Assembly: GCF_033958435.1 (NCBI RefSeq)
Contig: NC_134137.1
Span: 120,440,001-120,504,000, forward strand
Length of the DNA stretch: 64,000 bases
Origin: Carettochelys insculpta
Taxonomy: Eukaryota > Chordata > Testudines > Carettochelyidae
Direction: 5' to 3'
Part shown: piece after piece, positions 1 to 11,300 of the stretch
Layout: each line of letters starts with the position of its first letter
How positions within the stretch are numbered: the first letter of the stretch is position 1
Translations under genes and position numbers: made by a program
Notes under the pieces: model-generated
The model's input: the letters and a program-made list of their open reading frames with translations, nothing else
Database searches by the model: none
Told to the model about the DNA's origin: nothing

Positions 1-1039
1 ACTCAGAGCTACAGTGGGGAATTCCTATAAGTGCAATGCAGAGGAGAAACTTTGGGTCACAGACCATGTCTTTGTCAATCTATTCGATGTTCAGGTCCAG
101 GTTTTCAAAATTGATGGAAACAAATTTGGAGCAGGTAAGAAACCTACTTACATCTGTATGTGCTTTTGTTTTAAAGCACCTTGCAAATTTTCATTAGAGG
201 TCAATGAACTTGTCTAGTCTACTGATTTAAGCAGATCTGATTCTCTTCCCCCCGCCCCCCCCGCGTCTTCAGAATTAGTGGCCAGTTCAGTCAGTCCATA
301 CTCACAGCATGATTAGAACACCAAAACAGATGAATGTCTGTCTGAATTAAGTCTAGTGCATTGTGTAAATACCAACTTTTCTTGAAATAGCGCACATAAA
401 AGGTACATGTGTACAGAAATATTTGAGGCTCTGTAGTTAAATTTTCACACTACTGTTCACTTGTTTGTAACAAAAGAGGAGAAATCTTGAGAAGCTGAGT
501 GCCCAGCTGGTTGTGATCCCTGTGGCTACACTCACAAGAGTTGGCCTTAACTAAGGTGTTTAGGCAGCTAGGAAGAGAGGCTGCTTGAAAGCATTTACTG
601 TGGCCTCTGATATAAGCTCTGTGGGACTGAGGTACATAGTAAATACTGTATCAGAAGGCTACACAAACTGTTCAAGCATTCTTCACTAAATGATCTTAAA
701 GCAAGCTGACTTACAGTAGCTCTGGGTAAGGGAGCTTTTTCCATGGTAGCTGCTAGGTCAGAAGTTTAAAAGCTACCTAGCTCAAGTTTAGCATTTATAT
801 GTATTCCAGCAGTAGAATCTTCCAACATGGAAAAACCTGAGTCTTTGATATACTTCCAGTAGTTGGCCAGTACTTACTATTTTTTTTCCATTTCTGCAGT
901 GGAAGAATGTCAACTGGATGAAGAAAACATGGTGATCCCTATAATAGTTGGTGGAGCTCTTGCTGGACTTGTCCTGATTGTCTTGATTGCTTATTTGATT
1001 GGCAGAAAGAGAAGTCATGCTGGATATCAAACAATCTAG
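1..1039 (+). CDS. LAMP1: LAMP1, lysosome-associated membrane glycoprotein 1, last two coding exons (partial)
   Basis: Coding segments are 1..134 (5' end outside the window) and 900..1039, with a GTAAGA donor at 135 and a TTTCTGCAG acceptor ending at 899. A Val codon is split across the junction. The first segment encodes the end of the second luminal LAMP domain, including the VGNSYKCNAEE motif with a disulfide-type cysteine. The last exon supplies a luminal VEECQLDEEN stretch, one transmembrane helix (IPIIVGGALAGLVLIVLIAY) and the short cytosolic tail RKRSHAGYQTI, followed by TAG at 1037. The GYQTI tail is the GYxx-hydrophobic signal that sends LAMP1 to lysosomes by adaptor-complex sorting. 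This tail distinguishes it from LAMP2, and GRTP1 as neighbour supports LAMP1. LAMP1 is a heavily glycosylated major protein of the lysosomal limiting membrane. Only the 3' part of the gene is here, so copy integrity upstream cannot be judged. Confidence 0.97.
135..899 (+). other. LAMP1: Last intron of LAMP1
   Basis: This 765-bp intron has a GT start (GTAAGA) and a pyrimidine-rich stretch before the AG. It holds a C-rich homopolymer tract near 249-265. I see no other feature in it. Confidence 0.93.
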
Positions 1040-1875
1040 TGACTTGCACTTAAATGAATCCAGTAATCAATTAAAAAGCAGTTGCAAGAAGTGGATACAT
1101 TTCCCCTACAACTAAGGTTTCTTTATTATAAGGGAGCAGAGTCTTGCAAAATGCTTCTTGTTGAATTGGCTTTATTAAATGTGGCTCCTCCATCTTGCTG
1201 CAGTTAACTATGCACAAAGGAATAACTTCTCAAATTTGTTTAATTTTGCTAACTGGTTTAATATTTACCCACTTAAACAAGCTGAAGTTTTAAGAGTGCT
1301 TTTTTGAATTGGCCTGAATTTAATGTCAACTAGAAATATTCCAGGCTCGTGGATAGTTAGTTCATGCATTCACTCACTCTACTTCACTTCAGATTCAAGT
1401 CTAACAAAGGGAAGCTTTTACTTTTGGTACTACTGTGATCAGGTTAGTAATTCTCCTGGTAATGCAGTTAAAGTAAACCATGACTGACCACTCAATCTAA
1501 GAATGCCCCAGGTGTTTTACTAAGCTTTAAACACGCATGCCTAGCATCTGTAGGGCATGAAACAGGGGCAACAGTCCATTCTCATAGGAACTCATTTACA
1601 TTTGGGCAGTTCCTTATTCGATACTTTGGATGCTCTGACAGCTTAAGGGCTGGCACTTTTTAAAATACAAAATGGGTGTTTACTTTTTATTTTGTAAAGT
1701 GAATTTGTCTCTTCTGGTAGATGTTCCAGGGCAATACTGTTCTTGCAGATATGTCAGATCAGTTTAATATGCGGACTCTCTTGCTTTAAACTTGGGTGGG
1801 GTTGTACACTAAGGATCAGTTCTTATGTATGCATTGCCTATAACAATGCTAATAAAGACACTTTTTTTTTTCTGT
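1040..1875 (+). other. LAMP1: LAMP1 3' untranslated region
   Basis: The stretch from the stop codon to about 20 nt past the first canonical AATAAA is taken as the 3' UTR. It is AT-rich with no long reading frame. The end point is an estimate. Confidence 0.75.
1851..1856 (+). terminator. LAMP1: LAMP1 poly(A) signal AATAAA
   Basis: This is a canonical AATAAA about 812 nt after the LAMP1 stop, followed by a T-rich and TG-containing stretch (1860-1885), as expected of a downstream cleavage element. Confidence 0.8.
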
Positions 1876-1879
1876 ATAT

Positions 1880-4800
1880 TGTCTGCCACTACCTTTCTGT
1901 AACTTTCACCTTGATTTAAAAATATTTCTGATCAAACTACAAACCTGCATGTACCACTGTCTCTTGACTATTGTAAAGTGAGTAGGTGTACATCTTAATC
2001 AGAGAGATTACATGAGGGACTGGCATGCTAGCCAAGCTTTGCTCTAATAATGCACTTAAAAGCAGTACTGAAGATGTTATGGTATAGGCTTCAGCACAGT
2101 GTACCAAAACACTACCATGGTGAAAGAGCACCAAAAGCCTGCTACTCTTGACTGATATGCTGCTTCTGGTTAGTGCAACTAGAAGAATAGTAGCTGTTCA
2201 TACAGTAGTTGCACTTTTGCCTGCAGTGTACACATACCCATAAATCGTGAATCTCCCTGCACCCATTAGGTTTACACTAGCATGTACCTTCCTACTCTGA
2301 CAGATGCTGTGGGATCTGTATTCTAAGTCATGTTCAAAGAACTGAATTGCTATTTAAAGGAATAATATAGCACTGGAGGGAGTCTGGGGACTTTGTACAT
2401 TTTTCTTTGGCAGGAAGATGGCCAGAAATATTTTGAGGTGATGCATCCATCTTATTTTATCCTTAGTTGGTTTGGAATGGGTGGCAAATCCACTACTTGG
2501 CTCAAGCAGCCCAGAGCTGGTGTCAGTGCTGACCTAAAAACTTTCCATTTCTTCTCCAACCCTGAGGGGCATTTTAAACCCTGTAATTTATGCAGGCCCA
2601 TCCCTCTGATGCCTGCCTCAGGAGCTAAGGGAGTTGGCACAAGCTGAAGCCTTGCAACATACACCTCTCCCCAGGTGGGTTTTTGAAAAACCAGACTGGA
2701 AGCTGTTCATTCTTCCCTAGTTCAAGGGTGAGTTTGGTCCAACTCCTAACTTCTATTTTATAAATAGTCAGATACTGTTGGGCTACTGAGTGAAAAAAAA
2801 GCTGAAAGGCAAATCTGGTAGCACTAGAAGTAGGTCTTCCTGAGCATAGTGTCTGTTTTCACTGTTCCTGTGATGGTATATGGTGGCCACAATCTGGTCA
2901 ACTGCTCACCTGCACTAAGCTCTCAGCCCCACCACTGACATCAACACACCCTCTCCCACCACTCCACCCTCACAGATGCAAAGCTTCAGGTTTACAGTTT
3001 AATACACTCAAGCAGCCAGGAGGAAGTGTCTGTTTATAGCTGCGGTGTCAATATGCTCCCTGCTTGCCACATATTGTGGCAAATGCAGGTCAAGCAGCTG
3101 GTGCAGCATCTTTTGTCAGAGGCAAGCAGGTGCCCTCCTTTTGGACACCACTGGGTTAGTGGTTTTAATAGGTTAGGGCACCCTCACTAGGGACCCCTGG
3201 CCTCAAAGCTTTTATATGCCAGTGTGCTGCTTCTGGCCTTAGCAAAAATGAAGAGTATAAATGAGCTACCTCATACTTCTGATTTCTGTCCCACTTGCCC
3301 AAATTTCTGTGTTTATATGCTGTCTTCAGCAGCTGGCTCACTTAATCTTGGCCTCTTGGTGGTATCCTCCTGATTTGGAATGAACTATTTGACTATTCCC
3401 TATGCAGTATTCTTCATTCCTTTAGCAGGAGGGAGGACTCCAACTTCCCAGCACACTTGACAGGGAGGCTTTCCATCACACATCCCTTTCATGGTAGCTT
3501 CAGAACATTCAATGTATGCATTCTTATGAACAGAGCTCTGAGCTTGAAAGACAAGAGGTGGTTGTATAGGGAAGAGCAAAACTCTAAATGTGCCAGCTGC
3601 AAGGAAGCAGAACTTCAGAAATATTATGGGACTGTTAAATACTGCTGTGGAACAGCAATTAGTGTTTATCTGAAGGACCATAGCATTACAGTAAACAGAC
3701 ACAGGGCTGATAGGACAGGTACCACCACTGATGGGATTCGGCTTTATACAAATCAAAATCGGCAGCTGAAGTCAGCAGGAGAAAAGAGAACTAGCAAGCT
3801 GTGTTCCCTTCTGTTGGAAGCGAGCATTACGGTTTCATTCACTGTTGGGTTACAAAGGCAAATGACACTGCAGTCCATCTGGAACAGACCCAGCCTTTCC
3901 AGGAAAAACGTCTTGGGGCGTTCAGAGTAACATCATCTGGCTGTAAGAGCAAGGACAAGCCTATACCTGGCTTGAAAAGGGTGTAACAACTCAAAGGGGA
4001 AAAAATGTCAGCTTCAAAAGGGAAAAACATAAGGAAAATGTTGGGTTTTTACAGCTCTGGCATAGACTCAGGAGCAGTAGTAAGGCCTGTTGCTTAGAAA
4101 ATACACATTTAGCTCTAGGCAGAGTACTGTCAATGCATTAGAGAAGGAAGGAAGCTTTGCATTTAATACATTTAACTGTTGGGGCAGGAGACAGTTAAAG
4201 ATTGTAGTCCAATGACCCTGTACAATGGGACCTGCATTGTATACAAGAGGAAGGAGTCCCTGCTGTTCAAGCCTCTGTTGCTAAGTTGCTCTGATGTTAA
4301 GCTTGCCACACAGACTAATGTGAGAGCAAAGTGGGTGTATCTGAAACCCATGAGGCTTGAATTCAGTCTCTTATGCTGACATGCTTACACCTTCTGCATG
4401 GTAATGCAGTTGATGGTTTGCACCAAATGTGCTATGGGGAAATGTGACACAGAGGAATCCATAATCTCAAATGTAGTAAAAGGAAGTTCAAGTGATTGTC
4501 CCTACACATATTCCCATTGCAGGTGCTGGAAGGCCTCCCAGCAGCATCCACTGACACACTGTGCATCATGTCTCCTCAGGCACTCAGCTGAGGTCGCCAC
4601 AGGCCATGCTGCTTGACACCACCTCAAGGCCTGAGCCAGAACCCCTTTGCTGTCACACTCTTGGCCTTTTCACTAAGGGCATGTCTATAGAGCAATCTTA
4701 AAGCAACCTACCTTAGGTCAACTTAGAGCCACTGCAGTTATTACCCTGGTGGTTCCCATCCTCACGACCCTCCTTCTGTCAGTGGTGCACATCCTCACCA

Positions 4801-5045
4801 GGAGTGCTTCCAGCTACTTAAGGGGAAGGGGTGCATACCCCAGCTCCCTGCACAGCCTCCTCCAGAAGCCCAGCTGCCTCTCAGGCTCATGGCACCACAC
4901 CCAGAAGCCAGGAGTATGCTTGCAGCCTGTCTGAGTCGAGAGGCAGATAGGTGGAGCCTCTCACCTTACTCAGAGTGACATCTCGAGCAGCACCATCAAC
5001 ATGACAGCCAGCAGCCAATGTAAGCAATCACAATGTTTACAGGCA
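1880..5045. other. Intergenic DNA between convergent LAMP1 and GRTP1, first part
   Basis: No host gene or classified repeat is recognised here. A 157-codon open frame at 3457-3930 has no recognisable motif and is treated as chance. A TAA followed by GGGCATGTCTATAG at 4675-4691 resembles one end of the Harbinger-type elements found elsewhere in the window, but I found no partner end. Confidence 0.5.
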
Positions 5046-5127
5046 GAGTAAAACTGTTAGTCTTTAAGGTGCCACTGGACTCCTTGTTTTTGCTGAAACA
5101 GACCAACAGGGCTACCTCTGAAACCTA
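5046..5127 (+). repeat. Fragment of a dispersed repeat (GTCTTTAAGGTGCCACTGGACTC type)
   Basis: The core about tag-TCTTTAAGGTGCCACTGGACTCCTTG followed by a CAGACCAACAGGGCTACC-like motif is shared with copies at 35957-36150, 49795-49876 and 62391-62500. I recognise this as a common sauropsid interspersed repeat but cannot place it in a named family with certainty. Confidence 0.6.
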
Positions 5128-5292
5128 CATGTACCATATACACTATCCTCGAGAAAACACCAAAATAAGAAACTAGGGCACTCTCTTAGGTCTGCTCTAC
5201 ACTACTGAGTCCAGTCAACACAGGACAGCTTATGTCCTAAGCCTTGTTCCTGCCCACGGAAATACCCTACTACATTGCCACAGTAACTCTAC

Positions 5293-6002
5293 AGCTGCGT
5301 CTACACGTGCACGCTACTTCGAAGTAGCAGCAGTAACTTCGAAATAGCGCCCGTCGCGGCTACACGTGTTGGGCGCTATTTCGAAGTTGAAATCGACGTT
5401 AGGCGGCGAGACGTCGAAGTCGCTAACCCCATGAGGGGATGGGAATAGCGCCCTACTTCGACGTTCAACATCGAAGTAGGGACGTGTAGACGATCCGCGT
5501 CCCGCAACATCGAAATAGCGGGGCCCTCCATGGCGGCCATCAGCTGGGGGGTTGAGAGATACTCTCTCTCCAGCCCTTGCGGGGCTCTGTGGTCACCGTG
5601 TGCAGCAGCCCTTAGCCCAGGGCTTCTGGCTGCTGCTGCTGCAGCTGGGGGTCCGTGCTGCATATACAGGGTCTGCAACTAGTTGTTGGCTCTGTGTATC
5701 TTGCACTGTTTAATGAAAGTGTGTCTGGGAGGGGCCCTTTAAGGGAGCGACTTGCTGTTGAGTCCGCCCCGTGACCCTGTCTGCAGCTGTGCCTGGCTCC
5801 CTTATTTCAATGTGTGCTACTTTGGCGTGTAGACGTTCCCTCGCTGTGCCTATTTCGATGTTGGGCTGAGCAACGTCGAAGTTGAACATCGACGTTGCCG
5901 GCCCTGGAGGACGTGTAGACGTTATTCATCGAAATAGCCTATTTCGATGTCGCAACATCGAAATAAGCTATTTCGAAGTTGGGTGCACGTGTAGACGTAG
6001 CC
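5293..6002. mobile_element. Non-autonomous Harbinger-type MITE, 710 bp
   Basis: The ends are inverted repeats: GCTGCGTCTACACGTGCAC at the left, and at the right the reverse complement reads GGCTACGTCTACACGTGCAC. They are flanked by TAC on both sides (5290-5292 and 6003-6005), a 3-bp target duplication as expected for PIF/Harbinger. The interior is dense in TTCGAA/ATCGAAAT motifs, with many CpGs left, and has no transposase frame. The relatively high CpG retention suggests this copy is younger than the other repeats in the window. Movement by a related transposase in trans is inferred. Confidence 0.85.
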
Positions 6003-6005
6003 TAC

Positions 6006-7880
6006 AAGAGGCAAAAGGCTTGTTGGAGAAGTTAGGGTGACACACTGTCCCATTGATCCCAGGAGCCTGCTTCTGGAGATCCTCCCAGCAGTGACCAGGG
6101 CCCCCAGCCCTGCTTCCAGGTGCAATGTCTGGGTCATGCAGCCCTGCTGATGGTGTGGCTCGGAGTGGTACAGCAATGCTGCTGGCACAGGGTGCTGGCT
6201 TCCAGGCATGATGGGACTACACTGCTCCCCGTAGGGTAGAGTTGGGGTAAAGCCTTGTGGATCAGCAGATACTGATGTCTAGCTGAGGACAGATAGTTGT
6301 ATCCACACAGGGCTCCACTCCTAGGTCCATCCAGCCCACGGACTCCATCTCAGTCACCCTTCATACTCTTCCTGCCCTCTCTGAGCCTCTGCATCAATGA
6401 GGAGAAATCAGTGCTTGTGCCTGCACTTCTTCCAGACTCAACTCCGCTGTGGCACAAGCCTTCCTTACAATCAGCCACCTCGCAACACCGACAGCCATAG
6501 AACTAGACCAACACCACAACCTCGCACCACCGCTCTCTCCCCCTCCTCAGATGTATGGCACGTCTCCACCCACACCGCCTTCAGGTGCAGCTCCTCTCCT
6601 ACAGGCACCGCACCAACCAACCTTGTCCCACGAACAATACTGACTTCCCTCACCAGGTGAGCTGACCCAACCCCTGCAAGGCTATAGTCAGTACCACTTT
6701 ACTTCCCCTTTTCCTGCTGGCCATCACTCAAACGCTCCCCTTGCAGGATGGCGTCCAGTGTCCCCAAAACCATCTCACACAGCAGGGCATCTGGACAGCA
6801 AGCGAGGCTGGAATTCACACAAATGTCTTACAAGCATGGGCAGTTCGTTTAGCCCAACGAACGTTTCCTCCTCTGTCCCAATCACAGCACGGTCAGCTAG
6901 TCCCAGACAATATCACGGTGCTCGTTTACATCAACAGAGCGACACCAATTCTCCATCCATCTGTTCTGGGGCCCTCCCCCTTTGGAGCTGGTGCAAACAC
7001 CATGTGATGCTCCAGGCCACAGACCTCCCAGATACCCCAAATCCCCTGGCTCAACACCTTCCTCCCCAGTACTCAAGCCCACACCCCCATGGGACCTTTA
7101 ATCTTCTTCTATCCACCCTCCAGAAGCCACCATTTTGAGCCACTGCCAAGGTGCCCCTTCTCCTATCGCTCCATGAAGATACTATTCTTAGTAGCCATTA
7201 CCTTGGCTGGACAGTCTAGTGAACTAGCCCCCATGGGTTGAGTGCAAGCTGCTAATTCCTTCCCTGTCTCTCATCCTTGTTTTCAGACTTTCAATCTCTA
7301 TGCCTGCGGGCATGTTCTTGTCCTTCACTCCCACCCCGTCCTCTATTATCTGTTCAGCCCTGCCCATGCCCTGCTATTCCACTTCTCAACTCCTCTCCCA
7401 CTTTCTCCGAACTACATAAAAACATCTCGTAATGAGAAAATGCTACAAGCCACCAGTAACTCCACTGTTTTATAACTGCAACCCTCATTTCCCCTGGCTC
7501 CCTTTGTTTGGAGTGAAGTTGCAGGCCAATTTGTCTAAAGCAAAGCACCTATAGAACTGCTGAAACCATTACACATAATGGTTCAGTCTGGTGAAACTAT
7601 CAGGCCATCACTCCAGGGGTATGCATTAGTGCTAGACTACTTCAGTTTCTAAAATGCCAACATACTGCAGGCCAGTTGGAGGGAAGAGAGAAGGAAAGCT
7701 GTCAAGAGGGAAGCAGCCAGCAGTCATGTAGTGATAAGTCCAGGTTCAAGATCAGCAGCTAAGAGCAGTTCATGGCAAGGGCGGATTGAGAGAATGTGGC
7801 TGTTCGTTTTCCAAGAAGGCCTGTCACTGCCAGAACCTGAGAGTCACACCGCGGGGTATGTATAACACTGAACTCTTTAA
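6006..7880. other. Intergenic DNA between LAMP1 and GRTP1, second part
   Basis: This stretch is C- and CT-rich with short open frames in several phases. None has a recognisable domain or splice-supported structure, and I see no classified repeat in it. Confidence 0.45.
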
Positions 7881-7884
7881 AAAT

Positions 7885-8251
7885 GATTTTGACAAATAAA
7901 TAGAATTTATTTTGTACAAATGGCTGTGGTTTCATGATTAGTGTATAGAATTGTGTCTCTGCATTTATTTACTCAAAAATTACAAAATGCCCTGAAGAAA
8001 AACAAGGGTAGTGGCTTTTTAAAGGAGTCTCCCACATTGGTCGCATTCTATTCTGATAATATTCTAAACCATTTTTAAAAAAGATTCAAGTTACCAGATT
8101 ACTGACGGAATACAAAACGTTTACAACACTTACTTGAAAGGCAGGAAAAATTGGTCAAGTGCCAAAGGACACTCACGGAAAGTTTAGAAATTGTGCTTCC
8201 GTCAATGTAATTTGAGGAATGTGTCAACTTTTGTAGTAACTGAACATTTGT
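7885..8251 (-). other. GRTP1: GRTP1 3' untranslated region
   Basis: This runs from the minus-strand stop codon to about 20 nt past a minus-strand AATAAA at 7906-7911. It is AT-rich and non-coding, and the 3' end is estimated. Confidence 0.65.
7906..7911 (-). terminator. GRTP1: GRTP1 poly(A) signal AATAAA (minus strand)
   Basis: The plus strand reads TTTATT, so the minus strand reads AATAAA about 340 nt past the GRTP1 stop. A second minus-strand AATAAA-like site was not found closer to the stop codon. Confidence 0.6.
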
Positions 8252-8356
8252 TTAAACATTGTTGGTCGATTCCTGAGCAACCAGTTTTGCTCTACACGTC
8301 TCTCGAAGTTTGTTAATTGTTGCCATGGACAAGCTTCCAGGTTCTGTAAATATTTT
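8252..8356 (-). CDS. GRTP1: GRTP1 coding exon 8 (C-terminus, stop)
   Basis: It encodes residues 315-348, starting KIFTEPGSLSMATINKLRE, and ends in TAA at 8254..8252. The acceptor is TTTTAG at 8357 and the phase is 0. The segment matches the conserved C-terminal tail of GRTP1 that follows the TBC domain. Confidence 0.93.
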   Translation of the reverse strand, partial: KIFTEPGSLSMATINKLRETCRAKLVAQESTNNV

Positions 8357-11300
8357 CTAAAACAAAGAATTGTTAGTTAAAAACATGATTGCACACAAAA
8401 TAGGAGCTGCAGGCAGCCGTGCCTGCAGACACTCGAGTGAACAAACTATCTGGTGGCCTGCCAGCGGCTTACCCTGACAAGCTACTACTTGGGGCATTCC
8501 CCACCCGTTTTACATACAGTGCTCCTGAATGAGATTAGCCTGTTTCACAACTGTAGCACATTACTGAGTCATCAGTTTGTGACACATTATTCCTCATTTG
8601 GTAGCTGTGCATTTGATTTTTGAACACAATCTAAATTCACCAAAGCCAACCTGCAAATAATTCCAAATCCATTTTATGTGAAAATAAAGAGTAGTCTGGA
8701 CTCCACAGTTATATTTAAATCTTTTCACTGTGTCAGTTCTATTCCATTTTTACTATAAAACACCTGCATATTTACCCTCCCCTAAGCTATATTTTAGGGA
8801 AGCATTATAAAAAAAAAAGACAGCATTAAAAGGATCATGATTCTAGACTGAAATAATATTACAGATACCAGCAAACATATATACTCATCCCTTGCTATAC
8901 GAGCACAATTGGTTCCCAACTTTCTGCTCGTAAGCAAAAACCCGTAAGAGACACATTAAATTACCATTCAGATACATGTAAAAGTCTCTGACTGGTTCCA
9001 AGTGCTCGGAGTGGCAGCAGGTGGTGCTGCTTTTGAAAAGTAGGGGTTGGGAGGGGGTTAAAGGCTGGGCGCAGTTTGGGGCCATGAGCGGGAGGGTGGG
9101 TTAAAACCTGCAGGCGGCTCAGGTGGAGGAGGTGGCGGCTCGTTCCTCCCGGCTGCAGCAGAGGTACCTGGGGGTGTGCAGGGGGCTTGGAATGGGATAG
9201 GATGGGTGTTGGGAGCAGGCTGGGGTGGGGGGGGATTGTGTGGGGAGCTGTGAGCTGGGGGAATGTTGGGACAGGGCGGGGGGGGGTGTGGGGGAGTTGC
9301 CACAGGGGGAGTGTTGGGAGCTGGCCAGGCGGGGCTGTGGATCAACCCCACCCCCTCATCAGGGACCCTGAGCTGAGCCAGCCACGGGTCTGCAGGTCTT
9401 CCCACGCCCCTACCAGGGACCCAGGGGCTGGCTCATATAAGCACGGAAGTTCACTCACATAGTGAACAATGGTCAGTATACGTGCTCCTTGTTTTAGCAA
9501 GTAATCGTAAGTAAAGTACTCGTTAAATGAGGGATGAGTGTACAACAGCTGCTTCAATTGCATTGTGAGCACTGAAGCCACACTCAAACATGAGATGGCT
9601 TAAACATTATTTAACATAAAAAAAATTTGTCTTGTAGCCTTCTAACTGTTCAAAACTGGTCATTTATAAGCGTGCCACCGGTCCAGCATCGTATTCTTTT
9701 ATGAACAGTTACTGGTTTTAAATAGGGAGAAGGAAAAAATGAGAGTCCCACAGAACTGAGCTGTGAACTGTAAGCAAACTTTAAAAATTACCCTTCAAGT
9801 CTTGTTCAGTGCCACAGTGAGAAAGTTTGTATGGGGTTTAACCTCAAAATAAAAAATCCAGTTACCCCTCTGCAGGGACCATTGTTCTTCAAGATGCGTT
9901 CTGCCTGTTCTACTGTAGGTGCGTATCTGAAACACTTACGTCAAGAGACTTTTGCCAGTAGTACCGCTAGGTGGCACATGCACTCCTATTCTTCTTGTGC
10001 ATCCAAACAAAGATATAAAAGGGGAACCACTGTGAAGCACTGTCCAAAACAGTGGGAAAGGAGGGAGGGCTGTGGAAGGTATGTGTGCACAATACATCTC
10101 AGAGAACAACAACTACTGCACAGGTAAGTAACAACATGTGGTGTATGGCGTATGCATACATTCTCTTTGGGAAGTTACAGAGTCGCCTATGCAGGTAGTG
10201 AAGAGAGCCTGAATGACTAACTTGCCAAAGCTGGGCCCCAAGCCTCACAGCCCACCTGAAAGACAGCCATGGACCACAGTTTGAGAACCAGTGCTCTTAC
10301 TTACATCTATGGTTTAGTTTTCCCCTGGCTTTAGATGTGTCTGGAAAGAAGACCAGAAACTGAACAGACTGGGTATGTGGAAAGCTGACATCCCTTTTGG
10401 CATGACCTTAGGATGTGGCCTGAGAGAAACCTGATCCCTATGAAGGCTGCACAGGGAGGGTTAATCAGAATCTCATTTAGTATAATGCAGGTGAGGTACA
10501 TTTCTTTCAAATATCTTCTTAAACTTTAAAACAAGTCACTTTGTCAAATGCAAAGTTGGTTTATACCAAAAATGCTGTTTGGTCTTTTGAAAATTCATAT
10601 TTCAAATGCTCAAATTTTAAGTTACCTTTAGAACCCTCCAAAATCTATTTGATTCCATAGCTTTTAATTGTTCTGCACTACACACCAGAAACACTCACCT
10701 GCATAAAGGTGTGGCACTCCGTTACAAAAGTCCCTCTGGTGATCTGCTTAAATTTATCACAAATGTCGGGGAAATTTGTGGCTTCCAAAATAAAAGCTTG
10801 GTGTCGCTTAATTAACGTTAAGGCCACACGAAAGATGATTTTTGATCCCTCATAAAATAAACAGTCCCAAATTCGAAGAACTGTCTATAGAAGGAAAAAA
10901 GCAATGTTAGAAAAGTTACCTTCTTGCTCTGCAGTGAGTAATGAGAACTGAGGCATCATCAGTAGGATAACAATTTAGTGCAGGGATCAGCAACCCCTGG
11001 CACAGATGCCAACAGCACCACACAAGCCGATTTTCAACAGCACACAAGGTGGGAGCTCAGCTCCCCTCCTCCTACTCCCATGCAGAGATCCGCAGGCACC
11101 AGACTGTTCCCACAGGTGTGTACCGCAGTGAGCAGAGACACTGTGGGAAGGCAGGGAAATGCAAGCCCTGCCTATGAGCTGCACAGCAGAGTGGGGGCCA
11201 GGCTGCAGGTGTGCGGTGGTGCAGAGCTGCTGGGAGCACGGGGCTGGGTCCTTCAGGCCAAAGGCGGAGTAGGGGCACAGCTGCTTCCCCTGCTGTATGT

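Larger units (their letters stand above)
8357..10698 (-). other. GRTP1: GRTP1 intron 7
   Basis: The intron has a GTGAGT donor and a TTTTAG acceptor on the minus strand. It carries a Tigger-like MITE (8882-9540), a degenerate dispersed repeat (9880-10200) and a hAT scrap (10262-10305). The rest is unremarkable AT-rich DNA. Confidence 0.9.

Noticed and set aside
788..1030. Minus-strand 80-codon frame
   Set aside because: It is the antisense shadow of the last LAMP1 exon.
3457..3930. A 157-codon open frame on + in the LAMP1-GRTP1 gap
   Set aside because: It has no recognisable domain, start context or splice support, and other frames nearby are similarly open. Frames of this length occur by chance in a 64-kb window.
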